Shown one piece after another: positions 1 to 6,056 of a stretch of 13,117 nucleotides of DNA. Every line of letters starts with the position of its first letter. Position 1 is the stretch's first letter. Where the stretch lies: positions 1 through 13,117 of the forward strand of contig JAEWZO010000025.1 of assembly GCA_023458415.1 (NCBI GenBank), written 5' to 3'. A program made the position numbers and the translations under genes. The notes beneath the pieces are model-generated. The model was not told where the DNA came from and made no database searches. It saw only the letters and a program-made list of their open reading frames with translations. This DNA is from Bacteroidota bacterium. Lineage in GTDB: Bacteria; Bacteroidota; Bacteroidia; Flavobacteriales; Weeksellaceae.

Positions 1-489
1 CCGAACTTTTTGGAAAACATTAAGGATTTCGTTCAGGAAGGGAAAATTCAGTCTGCGATAGATTATTGCAAGAGCACCGATTCGCCGGAAGCAAGGATGA
101 TTGAGAAGGGACTTACGAGAATTGGCCGTCCGATTTCCGACATTTCTAATGCGATGCAGAATCAGGGACAGTTGGAGGTTTCCAAATTGGAGAAAAACCT
201 CAATATTTTGGCTTCTGCTTCGGGAGCGGCTCCAATGCTTGGTTTCCTGGGGACGGTAATCGGGATGATTATGGCTTTCTTTGAAATATCGAATGTTACC
301 GGCGCTGTGAGTCCGAAACTTTTGGCTTCCGGAATTTATACGGCGATGGCAACAACTGCTGTTGGACTTTTTGTGGGAATTCCGGCGTATTTTTTATATA
401 ACCTTTTGGTTACCAATGTAGACCGTCTTGTTCTGAAAATTCAAACTCATGTGAATGAATTTCTGGACACTTTAAATAAACCTTTGTAA
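1..489 (+). CDS. exbB: MotA/TolQ/ExbB proton channel family protein, 5'-truncated by the window
   Basis: Inner-membrane proton-channel subunit that, with ExbD, uses the proton gradient to energise a TonB-type transducer. The frame is open from base 1, and the TTG at 10 is internal: the protein continues leftward out of the window, so the first membrane segment and true start are missing. The visible 162 codons show the family core: a conserved segment with APMLGFLGTVIGM (about residues 78-90 of the visible part), then a last hydrophobic helix, TAMATTAVGLFVGIPAYFL, carrying the polar Thr residues typical of the ExbB/TolQ pore. The stop is 1 base before exbD, and a TonB-like gene follows, which supports ExbB over TolQ or MotA. 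Family assignment is firm; the exact substrate system served is unknown. Confidence 0.93.
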   Translation, partial: PNFLENIKDFVQEGKIQSAIDYCKSTDSPEARMIEKGLTRIGRPISDISNAMQNQGQLEVSKLEKNLNILASASGAAPMLGFLGTVIGMIMAFFEISNVTGAVSPKLLASGIYTAMATTAVGLFVGIPAYFLYNLLVTNVDRLVLKIQTHVNEFLDTLNKPL

Positions 490-490
490 C

Positions 491-889
491 ATGGAACTTA
501 AACGCCGAAACCGGGTAAATGCAGAGTTCAGCATGGCTTCCATGTCGGACATTATTTTCCTGCTGCTCATCTTTTTTATGATTACAAGTTCAGCCATCAG
601 TCAAAGTGCAATTGATGTGAAACTTCCGTCGGCAGATGCACAAACTCCAAGTGCGCAGGATCCTGCAACGGTTACCATTCAGGAAGACGGCAAGTATTTT
701 GTAAACGATAAAGAAATTGCAAAAGAACAGTTGGAAAATTATCTAGTGAATGAACTGAAAGGGCAAGAAAAGCCGGCGTTCACCATCAGAGCAGACGAAA
801 ATACAAAACATAAAGATGTGGTCTTTGTGATGGAAATTGCAGAAACCCATAAATATAACTTGGCTATTGCAACAGTTCAGCAGGAATAA
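491..889 (+). CDS. exbD: Biopolymer transporter ExbD
   Basis: Second subunit of the ExbB-ExbD proton motor. The 132-residue protein has a short cytoplasmic N-terminus, one transmembrane helix (about residues 19-38) and a periplasmic domain, the standard ExbD layout and length. Asp20 in the MASMSDIIFLLL stretch matches the single membrane-embedded aspartate essential for proton conduction in ExbD/TolR (established for the family). The ATG lies 1 base after the exbB stop. Its TAA overlaps the next ATG by one base (TAATG at 887-891), which suggests translational coupling to the TonB-like gene. No independent promoter is seen. Confidence 0.93.
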   Translation: MELKRRNRVNAEFSMASMSDIIFLLLIFFMITSSAISQSAIDVKLPSADAQTPSAQDPATVTIQEDGKYFVNDKEIAKEQLENYLVNELKGQEKPAFTIRADENTKHKDVVFVMEIAETHKYNLAIATVQQE

Positions 890-1743
890 TGAGTTACACT
901 CTTAATCATACCGAAGCTAAAGACAGAAGGAAAAGCGCACTGATTACTTTTCTTATTTCGCTTTTGGTTTTTTTGGGAATTTACTTTTATCAGTTCACTA
1001 AAATTACCGAGAAACCTGAAGAAGTTACCATGATGCTCATAAATTTTGGTGATAATCAGAATGGTGCAGAGTTTGAGGAACCAGCCAATCAGGAAGGAAG
1101 TTTAGCTTCTGCAAGCGAAACAACGGTTGCAGATCCGGTACAACAGGTCGTGGAAACTCCGGTAGTACAGCCACAACCGGAGAAAAAAACAACTCCTCAA
1201 AAAGTCATAACCGGAAGTAATACCAAAGTTACAGCAGCAAAAGCTGAAAAAGTTACAAAACCAAAGGCGACAGCCGCATCTAAACCTGCTCCAGCCAAAA
1301 AAAGCGCAACTAAAGCAACTAATTCCAATGCTGCTACCGGAGCTGGTGACGGAAGAGGAAATCAGGCCATTGGAAATCTTATTCGAGGAAGAGGAACCAA
1401 TTCCGGAACACAGGGAGCCGCAGGAACCACCGGAAATGCAGGAGATCCTTTAGGCGGACAGGGAAATGGCGACAGCAGAATTGGCGTCGACAGAAAACTC
1501 ATTGGCTTCATCCCGGGAACAATGGGACGTGGCGGCGCACAACCGGCGCACAGCTGTTCAGCAAGCGGTACTATTACAATTTCTTACACTGTAGATAAAG
1601 CCGGAAATGTAGTTTCGGCAAGACGTTCAGGTGGACTTTCTGATCCGTGTGCAGTTTCAACAACTGTGGATTGGGTGAAAAGGTATGTTAAAGCAGAAAA
1701 AGCCAACACCTCTTCAACCGGAAGTTACCGCATTACTTTCTAA
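889..1743 (+). CDS. TonB-like energy transducer
   Basis: Periplasm-spanning protein predicted to pass ExbB-ExbD energy to outer-membrane TonB-dependent receptors. The 284 residues show: a short basic cytoplasmic start, one membrane anchor (about 16-36), an acidic then Pro/Lys/Ala/Thr-rich linker (about 60-145), a Gly/Asn-rich stretch (about 148-198), and a C-terminal domain (about 205-284). That last domain has a TonB-like strand-turn pattern, SGTITISYTVDKAGNVVSAR, and ends GSYRITF. The classical YP motif at the domain start is not obvious. Cys223 and Cys254 lie within the C-terminal domain and could form a disulfide. The start overlaps the exbD stop. Classification as a Bacteroidota-type TonB is strong from context plus architecture, weaker from motif alone, so no gene symbol is given. 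Confidence 0.85.
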   Translation: MSYTLNHTEAKDRRKSALITFLISLLVFLGIYFYQFTKITEKPEEVTMMLINFGDNQNGAEFEEPANQEGSLASASETTVADPVQQVVETPVVQPQPEKKTTPQKVITGSNTKVTAAKAEKVTKPKATAASKPAPAKKSATKATNSNAATGAGDGRGNQAIGNLIRGRGTNSGTQGAAGTTGNAGDPLGGQGNGDSRIGVDRKLIGFIPGTMGRGGAQPAHSCSASGTITISYTVDKAGNVVSARRSGGLSDPCAVSTTVDWVKRYVKAEKANTSSTGSYRITF

Positions 1744-1772
1744 ACCGGAAATTCTGCTAAATTCGGATTAAT

Positions 1773-2282
1773 ATGAATTTAGAAAATATTTCAAACCACC
1801 TTCATGCTTACAAAGAGAATGACCAAATTCTCGATGCTGCCGAATTTCTCATCCGGAATTTTGATCTGGAGCATGATAATTTTGAAGGTTTTGGATTTCG
1901 TAATGAACTTTCTACAACTTCACTTTTGTTAACCGCCGAAGGGAAACTTGGTGGAAAACAGAAAGTGATGATTCCCAGAAATTTGTTTGATTTTGAACTG
2001 GATTTGGTTCTGAATATGGTCGCACACGAAATGCTGCACGTTCGGCAAAAAGCTCCCGGAAACGTGATAGAGGATAAAAACGAGCGCGAATTTCAGGCGT
2101 ATTACGAAATGCTTTTTCATAAAGTTTTCCCCAGTATTCCGCAGCTCAACAGTTATTATCTGAAGTTTTTCGGAAACAAAGCATTGGAATATTATCGGAG
2201 AATGGGTGAGGAATCTGAACTTCAGAAAAAGTATGCAGAGCAGAAATCCGAAATTGGAGAACTCATAAATAATTTATCCTGA
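1773..2282 (+). CDS. Uncharacterised HExxH protein, putative zinc metalloprotease-like
   Basis: I do not recognise a named family. The 169-residue protein has no signal peptide or membrane helix, so it is probably cytoplasmic. It carries HEMLH at residues 85-89 in a hydrophobic helix context (LVLNMVAHEMLHVRQ), the HExxH zinc-binding and catalytic signature of many metallopeptidases. Glu104 and Glu106 in NEREFQAYYE, 15-17 residues later, are candidates for the third zinc ligand, as in gluzincin-like folds. The C-terminus (about 145-165) is charged and probably helical. It lies 29 bases after the TonB-like gene and its TGA is immediately followed by the ATG of the csaA-like gene, so it is probably co-transcribed. 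The sequence shows the motif; peptidase activity is inference. Confidence 0.72.
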   Translation: MNLENISNHLHAYKENDQILDAAEFLIRNFDLEHDNFEGFGFRNELSTTSLLLTAEGKLGGKQKVMIPRNLFDFELDLVLNMVAHEMLHVRQKAPGNVIEDKNEREFQAYYEMLFHKVFPSIPQLNSYYLKFFGNKALEYYRRMGEESELQKKYAEQKSEIGELINNLS

Positions 2283-2627
2283 ATGAAGATAAAACCGGAA
2301 ATTACGTGGGACGACTTGCAGAAGATTGATATACGAACGGGAACAATTATAAAAGCTGAAGAATTTCCCGGCTTAAGAAATCCTGCCTACAAACTTGAAG
2401 TCGATTTCGGACCTTTGGGAATCAGAAAATCATCCGCACAAATTACAGCACTTTACACCACAGAAGAACTGGTGGGAAAACAGATTCTTGCCGTTGTCAA
2501 TTTTCCGAAAAAACAGATTGCTAATTTTTTCAGTGAATGCCTTATTATGGGCGTTTACGGGGAAAATGGGGATGTAACTTTATTGGCGCCATCACTGCCT
2601 GTAAACAACGGGCTTTCTGTTGGCTGA
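2283..2627 (+). CDS. csaA: tRNA-binding protein, CsaA-type
   Basis: Small OB-fold protein of the CsaA family, related to the tRNA-binding domain of methionyl- and phenylalanyl-tRNA synthetases. The Bacillus CsaA is a homodimer with reported tRNA-binding and chaperone-like activity. The 114 residues match family length. Recognisable blocks are DIRTGTIIKAEEFPG (16-30), NPAYKLEVDFG (33-43), KSSAQITALYT (49-59), ILAVVNFPKKQIANFFSE (about 68-85) and the C-terminal LLAPSLPVNNG. The ATG directly follows the TGA of the upstream gene with no spacer, so translation is likely coupled. Start choice is firm because the conserved region begins within 15 residues. The physiological role in Bacteroidota is not known. 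Confidence 0.9.
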   Translation: MKIKPEITWDDLQKIDIRTGTIIKAEEFPGLRNPAYKLEVDFGPLGIRKSSAQITALYTTEELVGKQILAVVNFPKKQIANFFSECLIMGVYGENGDVTLLAPSLPVNNGLSVG

Positions 2628-2687
2628 TTAAACTTCAAAAAAAATTTATTCATACATTAGTCTGAATTAACCTTAATTATTATTGGC

Positions 2688-3386
2688 ATGATTCAGAATA
2701 TTCCTATCGAAAAAATTCTCTTTCTTGATATTGAGACCGTACCGCAATATTCCCATTGGGACGAAATGGACGAATCCGAACAGAAACTTTGGGAAAAGAA
2801 AACGGCTTCTCAGAGAAAAGAAGAGATCAGCGCAGCAGAATTTTATCCGGAGCGAGGTGGAATTCTTTCAGAATTTGGAAAAATTATCTGTATTTCTGTC
2901 GGAATGGTTGATAAGAATAATACATTGAAAATCACCAGTTTTTCCGGCGATGATGAAGCAAAACTGCTGACGGAATTTGGGGAAATATTTAATTCGCCGC
3001 GGCTTCGGGATGTTATTCTGTGTGCCCATAACGGAAAGGAGTTTGATTTTCCCTGGATTGCTCGCAGATTTTTAATCAACGGAATGCAGCCACCATTACC
3101 TTTTCAGATGTTCGGAAAAAAACCGTGGGAAATTCCCCATATTGATACTATGGAACTCTGGAAGTTTGGCGATTACCGCTCTTTTGTTTCTCTGGAACTT
3201 CTTGCACATGTCTTCAAAATCCCAACGCCAAAGGACGATATCGACGGATCAATGGTCGCATCCATTTATTATATAGACAAAGACTTATTTAGAATTGTTC
3301 AATATTGTGAAAAAGATGTCTTAACTTTGGCCAATATTTTCCGCCGGATGAGACAGGAAGATTTACTGAAAAGAAACGAAAATTAA
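2688..3386 (+). CDS. 3'-5' exonuclease related to the PolB proofreading domain
   Basis: Stand-alone DEDDy-type exonuclease of 232 residues. It has the three Exo motifs in order: Exo I LDIET with Asp14 and Glu16, Exo II CAHNGKEFDFPW with Asp120, and Exo III YCEKD with Tyr206 and Asp210. These are the four acidic metal ligands plus the tyrosine. The family (predicted 3'-5' exonuclease related to family-B polymerase exonuclease domains) removes 3' nucleotides using two metal ions; the biological substrate is unknown. It is preceded by a 60-base AT-rich gap that may hold a promoter. It is in the same reading frame as the SufT-like gene downstream, separated by one TAA. The family is confident, the role inferred. 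Confidence 0.88.
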   Translation: MIQNIPIEKILFLDIETVPQYSHWDEMDESEQKLWEKKTASQRKEEISAAEFYPERGGILSEFGKIICISVGMVDKNNTLKITSFSGDDEAKLLTEFGEIFNSPRLRDVILCAHNGKEFDFPWIARRFLINGMQPPLPFQMFGKKPWEIPHIDTMELWKFGDYRSFVSLELLAHVFKIPTPKDDIDGSMVASIYYIDKDLFRIVQYCEKDVLTLANIFRRMRQEDLLKRNEN

Positions 3387-3413
3387 CAGCAGCCAAAGAG
3401 CGAAGCGAGCAGC

Positions 3414-3740
3414 ATGAAGTATACAGATGATCAGATAGCCGATATTGGCGAAAACATTATAAAAGCCCTGAAAACCGTTTACGACCCTGAAATACCGGTA
3501 GATATTTACGAACTTGGATTAGTTTATGACGTGCAGATTTCTGATGAAGGCAGCGTGAAAGTAATAATGACTTTAACTACGCCCAACTGTCCAGTTGCCG
3601 AGAGTCTGCCCGCTGAAGTACGCGAAAAAGTGGAAGGTGTTGAAGGCGTAAAAGAAGTTGATCTGGAGCTTACCTTTGAGCCAAGCTGGAATAAAGACAT
3701 GATGAGTGAAGAAGCCCGATTTGAACTCGGAATGTTCTAA
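3414..3740 (+). CDS. sufT: SufT/MIP18-family (DUF59) Fe-S cluster assembly protein
   Basis: Small 108-residue protein of the MIP18/PaaD/SufT family, which helps mature Fe-S proteins. The N-terminal signature DPEIPVDIYELGLVYDV spans residues 24-40, and Cys59 lies in the conserved TTPNCPVAE loop. The rest fits the compact alpha/beta fold, with a short tail ending FELGMF that recurs in flavobacterial copies as I remember them. No suf or sul gene is adjacent here, so its client pathway is not shown by context. The ATG is 27 bases after the exonuclease stop, with no clear ribosome binding site in between. A strong hairpin follows. The family is firm; the gene symbol is by family analogy. Confidence 0.88.
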   Translation: MKYTDDQIADIGENIIKALKTVYDPEIPVDIYELGLVYDVQISDEGSVKVIMTLTTPNCPVAESLPAEVREKVEGVEGVKEVDLELTFEPSWNKDMMSEEARFELGMF

Positions 3741-3748
3741 GAAAGAAT

Positions 3749-3778
3749 AAAAAACGCTGAAATTTTCAGCGTTTTTTT
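3749..3778. terminator. Bidirectional intrinsic terminator between convergent genes
   Basis: The inverted repeat CGCTGA (3755-3760) / TCAGCG (3766-3771) is flanked by an A-run on the left (3749-3754) and a 7-T run on the right (3772-3778). It therefore reads as a stem plus U-tract on either strand. It ends the sufT-like transcript and overlaps the stop codon (3777-3779) of the converging OsmC-like gene. Confidence 0.88.
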
Positions 3779-4181
3779 ATTTTGCATATTCAAAAATAAC
3801 AGTGGTCTGAATGTCCGGATGTATAGAAAGTGCAACTGGACAGTTCAGGGCGGTTTTTTCAATAAATTCTTTTTCTTCAGCCGTATAGTTTTTCGGAAAA
3901 TGAAGGATGCAGAAAATAGTACCAATTCTTTTAGGGTTCGGATGTGTAGATTTTTTCAGGTCACAAACAGCACCTGTAATATCAATTCCTCTTGATTCAC
4001 CTAAAACCGCAATTGCCATCAGCATACTTTGCCCAAAAGAAATCCCAAAAAGATCAGATGGCGAAAAATATTCGGAAGTACCACCTTCACGGCGCGGCGC
4101 ACAACTTACAATTTCATGCCCGGATTTCTCATGAACAGAGATTATTTTGAAATCGCCCAAGTAAGTAATTTTCGAAGTCAT
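3777..4181 (-). CDS. OsmC family protein lacking the first active-site cysteine
   Basis: A 134-residue protein with the OsmC/Ohr-like fold pattern: an N-terminal strand region, the helix FSPSDLFGISFGQSMLMAIA (39-58), then a second helix with NCPVALSIHPD (113-123). OsmC/Ohr enzymes use two cysteines to reduce organic hydroperoxides. Here the second position is Cys114 in NCPV. The place of the first (usually GxC in the long central helix) is Gln51-Ser52. Other cysteines are at 27, 73 and 91, in non-canonical places. Peroxidase activity of the usual type is therefore doubtful. It is transcribed alone, facing the sufT-like gene, 61 bases from the sulfurtransferase stop. The family call is good; the function is open. 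Confidence 0.82.
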   Translation of the reverse strand: MTSKITYLGDFKIISVHEKSGHEIVSCAPRREGGTSEYFSPSDLFGISFGQSMLMAIAVLGESRGIDITGAVCDLKKSTHPNPKRIGTIFCILHFPKNYTAEEKEFIEKTALNCPVALSIHPDIQTTVIFEYAK

Positions 4182-4199
4182 ATGTGTTTTATTTTTAAT

Positions 4200-4207
4200 G
4201 AAAGGTA
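4200..4207 (-). promoter_or_regulatory. Possible -7 element upstream of the OsmC-like gene
   Basis: On the minus strand this reads TACCTTTC, one mismatch from the Bacteroidota TAnnTTTG element, 18 bases before the start codon at 4181. No convincing -33 TTG partner is seen, so the gene could also be read from the sulfurtransferase transcript. Confidence 0.35.
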
Positions 4208-4242
4208 CGGTTTTATTTCTTTGGTTTTACTGCTGTGTCCAA

Positions 4243-5082
4243 TTAAGCCTCGGTCGCAATTGCTTTGTCTCTTCGGCTCCATTCGCTCCATGATCCAACG
4301 TAAAGTTTTGGCATTTCGAAACCTGCATAATGAAGCGCAAAAATGGTATGACACGCAGTTACTCCCGATCCGCATTGGATGATGAGTTTTTCCGGTTGAT
4401 TATTCAATAATTCAGAATATTTATTTCTAAGTTGTTCTTGACTTAAGAACAAACCGTTTTCATCAAGATTTTCTGAGAAAGGAATATTTATTGCGCCCGG
4501 AATATGTCCGGCAACAAGGTCAATTGGCTCCGAATCACCTCTGTAACGGTACGCATCGCGAACATCAATTACTGTTGCGGAATTTTCTGCAATGGAGTTT
4601 TCCACTTCCTGAATATTTGCCGTTGGCAATTTCCATTCTTCCGGAATTCTTACCACAGTTTGGTGAATATGCTCTTCTCTCGAACTCATTTCCAAACCGG
4701 ATTTTTCAGCTTCCTGAAATCCTCCGTCCAGAATCTGCACCTTTTCAATACCGAAAGCTTTCAGCATCCACCAAGCTCTTGCTGCAGCATTGGCTCCCGA
4801 TTTATCATCGTAAATCACGACATGTGACTGTTCTGAAATTCCCAACTCGGAAAGTGTTTTTGCAAAATCGTAAAGGTCGGGAAGCGGATGTCTTCCACCA
4901 TTGGCTGCATCTTCCGGAACTTGCGCAAGATGCTGTTCCAGATCAATAAATCGTGCTCCTTTAATATGATTATTGAGATAATCTGTGTGTGCTTCTTTTC
5001 CTGCGCGTGCATCAAGAATGATGAGGTTTTCGCAAGAGATTTTTTTCAGTTCCTCTGCAGAAATCAGTGGTGAAGTGTTCAT
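4243..5082 (-). CDS. sseA: Sulfurtransferase, 3-mercaptopyruvate type (two rhodanese domains)
   Basis: A 279-residue tandem-rhodanese enzyme that transfers sulfane sulfur to a thiol or cyanide acceptor. The N-terminal inactive rhodanese domain (about 5-130) includes LDARAGKE and the LDGG turn. The C-terminal domain (about 155-279) carries the active loop CGSGVTA with Cys237, the form typical of 3-mercaptopyruvate sulfurtransferases; thiosulfate rhodaneses usually have CRKGVT. DVRDAYRYRG, AGHIPGAINIP and the family end motif YVGSWSEW are also present. It begins 2 bases after the HMG-CoA lyase stop on the same strand, so the two are almost certainly one transcript. Substrate preference is inferred from the active loop. 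Confidence 0.9.
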   Translation of the reverse strand: MNTSPLISAEELKKISCENLIILDARAGKEAHTDYLNNHIKGARFIDLEQHLAQVPEDAANGGRHPLPDLYDFAKTLSELGISEQSHVVIYDDKSGANAAARAWWMLKAFGIEKVQILDGGFQEAEKSGLEMSSREEHIHQTVVRIPEEWKLPTANIQEVENSIAENSATVIDVRDAYRYRGDSEPIDLVAGHIPGAINIPFSENLDENGLFLSQEQLRNKYSELLNNQPEKLIIQCGSGVTACHTIFALHYAGFEMPKLYVGSWSEWSRRDKAIATEA

Positions 5083-5084
5083 AT

Positions 5085-5930
5085 TTAAAAATGAAAAATA
5101 TCTTTGGCTTTATTGAAAGCGCTTTCGAAATGCAGCAGATTCATAGGATGCTGAATTTTTTCTGAAGCCATGAAGTTAACAACCTGTTCAGTTGGCATAT
5201 TTCCCACCAAATCGTCTTTAGCCATCGGGCAACCGCCAATTCCTTTAATCGCCGAATCAAACCTGCGGCAACCTTTATCGTATGCTGCTTTCAGTTTTGA
5301 ATATGATTCTTCATACCGGTTATGAAAGTGTGCACCGAATTCTATTTCAGGATATTTTTCCGGAATTTTTTCAAATAGCAAACTGATTGTTTCCGTTGTG
5401 GCAACGCCGGTTGTATCGGAAAGCATGATGGTTTTTACGCCTGCATCGGAAAATCGTTTCGCCCAGTAATCCACATCTTGCCATTTCCAAACTTCGCCAT
5501 ATGGATTTCCGAAAGCCATCGAGAAATATAAGTTTAAAACGCGATTTTCCTTTTGCGCAATATCTTGAATTTCAATAATTTGACTAAATGCTTCTTCCTG
5601 GTTTTTATTTGTGTTCCGGTACTGAAATGTTTCTGAAATAGAAAAAGGAAAACCAAGAACATCCACATTTTTGTGTTTCAGGGCTTTTTCAGCGCCACTG
5701 ATGTTGGCGACAATTACAGAAACCAGTGTGTTGCGAGTTTTTTCAATATTGTCCATCACTTCACCGCTGTCTGCCATTTGCGGGATGGCTTTCGGAGAAA
5801 CAAAGCTTCCACAGTCGAGCATGTCAAAACCGACACTCATCAGAGCATTGATATAATCAATTTTTTTCTGAGTCGGGATCAGTTCACCCCAACCCTGCAT
5901 TGCATCGCGCGGACATTCGGTAAGAAACAT
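5085..5930 (-). CDS. Hydroxymethylglutaryl-CoA lyase
   Basis: Cleaves 3-hydroxy-3-methylglutaryl-CoA to acetoacetate and acetyl-CoA, the last step of leucine breakdown, in the cytosol. The 281-residue protein is a DRE-TIM-barrel enzyme. ECPRD at the very N-terminus gives the catalytic Arg8 and metal ligand Asp9; FGAHFHN gives metal ligands His201 and His203; GIGGCPMAKDDLVGNMPTE gives the active-site Cys234 and Asn244. This pattern separates it from isopropylmalate and homocitrate synthases. The start at 5930 leaves only five residues before the first motif, short but workable. It is first in a two-gene unit with the sulfurtransferase. No other leucine-degradation gene is in view. Confidence 0.9.
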   Translation of the reverse strand: MFLTECPRDAMQGWGELIPTQKKIDYINALMSVGFDMLDCGSFVSPKAIPQMADSGEVMDNIEKTRNTLVSVIVANISGAEKALKHKNVDVLGFPFSISETFQYRNTNKNQEEAFSQIIEIQDIAQKENRVLNLYFSMAFGNPYGEVWKWQDVDYWAKRFSDAGVKTIMLSDTTGVATTETISLLFEKIPEKYPEIEFGAHFHNRYEESYSKLKAAYDKGCRRFDSAIKGIGGCPMAKDDLVGNMPTEQVVNFMASEKIQHPMNLLHFESAFNKAKDIFHF

Positions 5931-5950
5931 TCTCTGTTTTTAGATTTTCG

Positions 5951-5958
5951 TAAAGATA
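5951..5958 (-). promoter_or_regulatory. Possible -7 element for the HMG-CoA lyase/sulfurtransferase unit
   Basis: On the minus strand this reads TATCTTTA, one mismatch from TAnnTTTG, about 20 bases before the start codon at 5930. A TTTG lies further upstream but at longer than usual spacing. It sits in the 126-base divergent gap shared with pepT. Confidence 0.35.
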
Positions 5959-6026
5959 AAAAAATTGCGATAAGCATAAATCCCAAAACTCACCGCTGTA
6001 TTCTTCGGCCTTCAAACTAAAAAACC

Positions 6027-6034
6027 TACCTTTG
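6027..6034 (+). promoter_or_regulatory. -7 promoter element of pepT
   Basis: TACCTTTG is an exact match to the Bacteroidota sigma-A -7 element TAnnTTTG, ending 22 bases before the pepT ATG, which gives a leader of roughly 15-20 bases. No clear -33 TTG is seen at the usual distance. Confidence 0.6.
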
Positions 6035-6056
6035 TTTAAACCGAAATTTTAACAAA

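Noticed and set aside
10..489. TTG at 10 as a start codon for exbB
   Set aside because: The frame is open to base 1, and ExbB proteins have a further membrane segment upstream, so the TTG is an internal Leu codon of a truncated gene.
1744..1772. Imperfect inverted repeat (CCGGAAATT ... AATTCGG) after the TonB-like gene, considered as a terminator
   Set aside because: The stem is short and mismatched and has no U-tract. The next gene begins within 30 bases, so readthrough is more likely.
2628..2687. AT-rich gap upstream of the exonuclease, searched for a promoter
   Set aside because: TACATTAG (2653-2660) and TATTATTG (2678-2685) each miss the -7 consensus by one base, and neither has a -33 partner; in such AT-rich DNA this is expected by chance, so no feature is called.
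4029..4382. Plus-strand ORF of 117 codons spanning the OsmC-like and sulfurtransferase genes
   Set aside because: It overlaps two strong minus-strand genes and their intergenic promoter region and resembles no protein family.
4491..4949. Plus-strand ORF of 152 codons opposite the sulfurtransferase gene
   Set aside because: It lies entirely within a well-supported minus-strand gene, has no recognisable domain and an unlikely residue make-up. It is a shadow of the coding strand.
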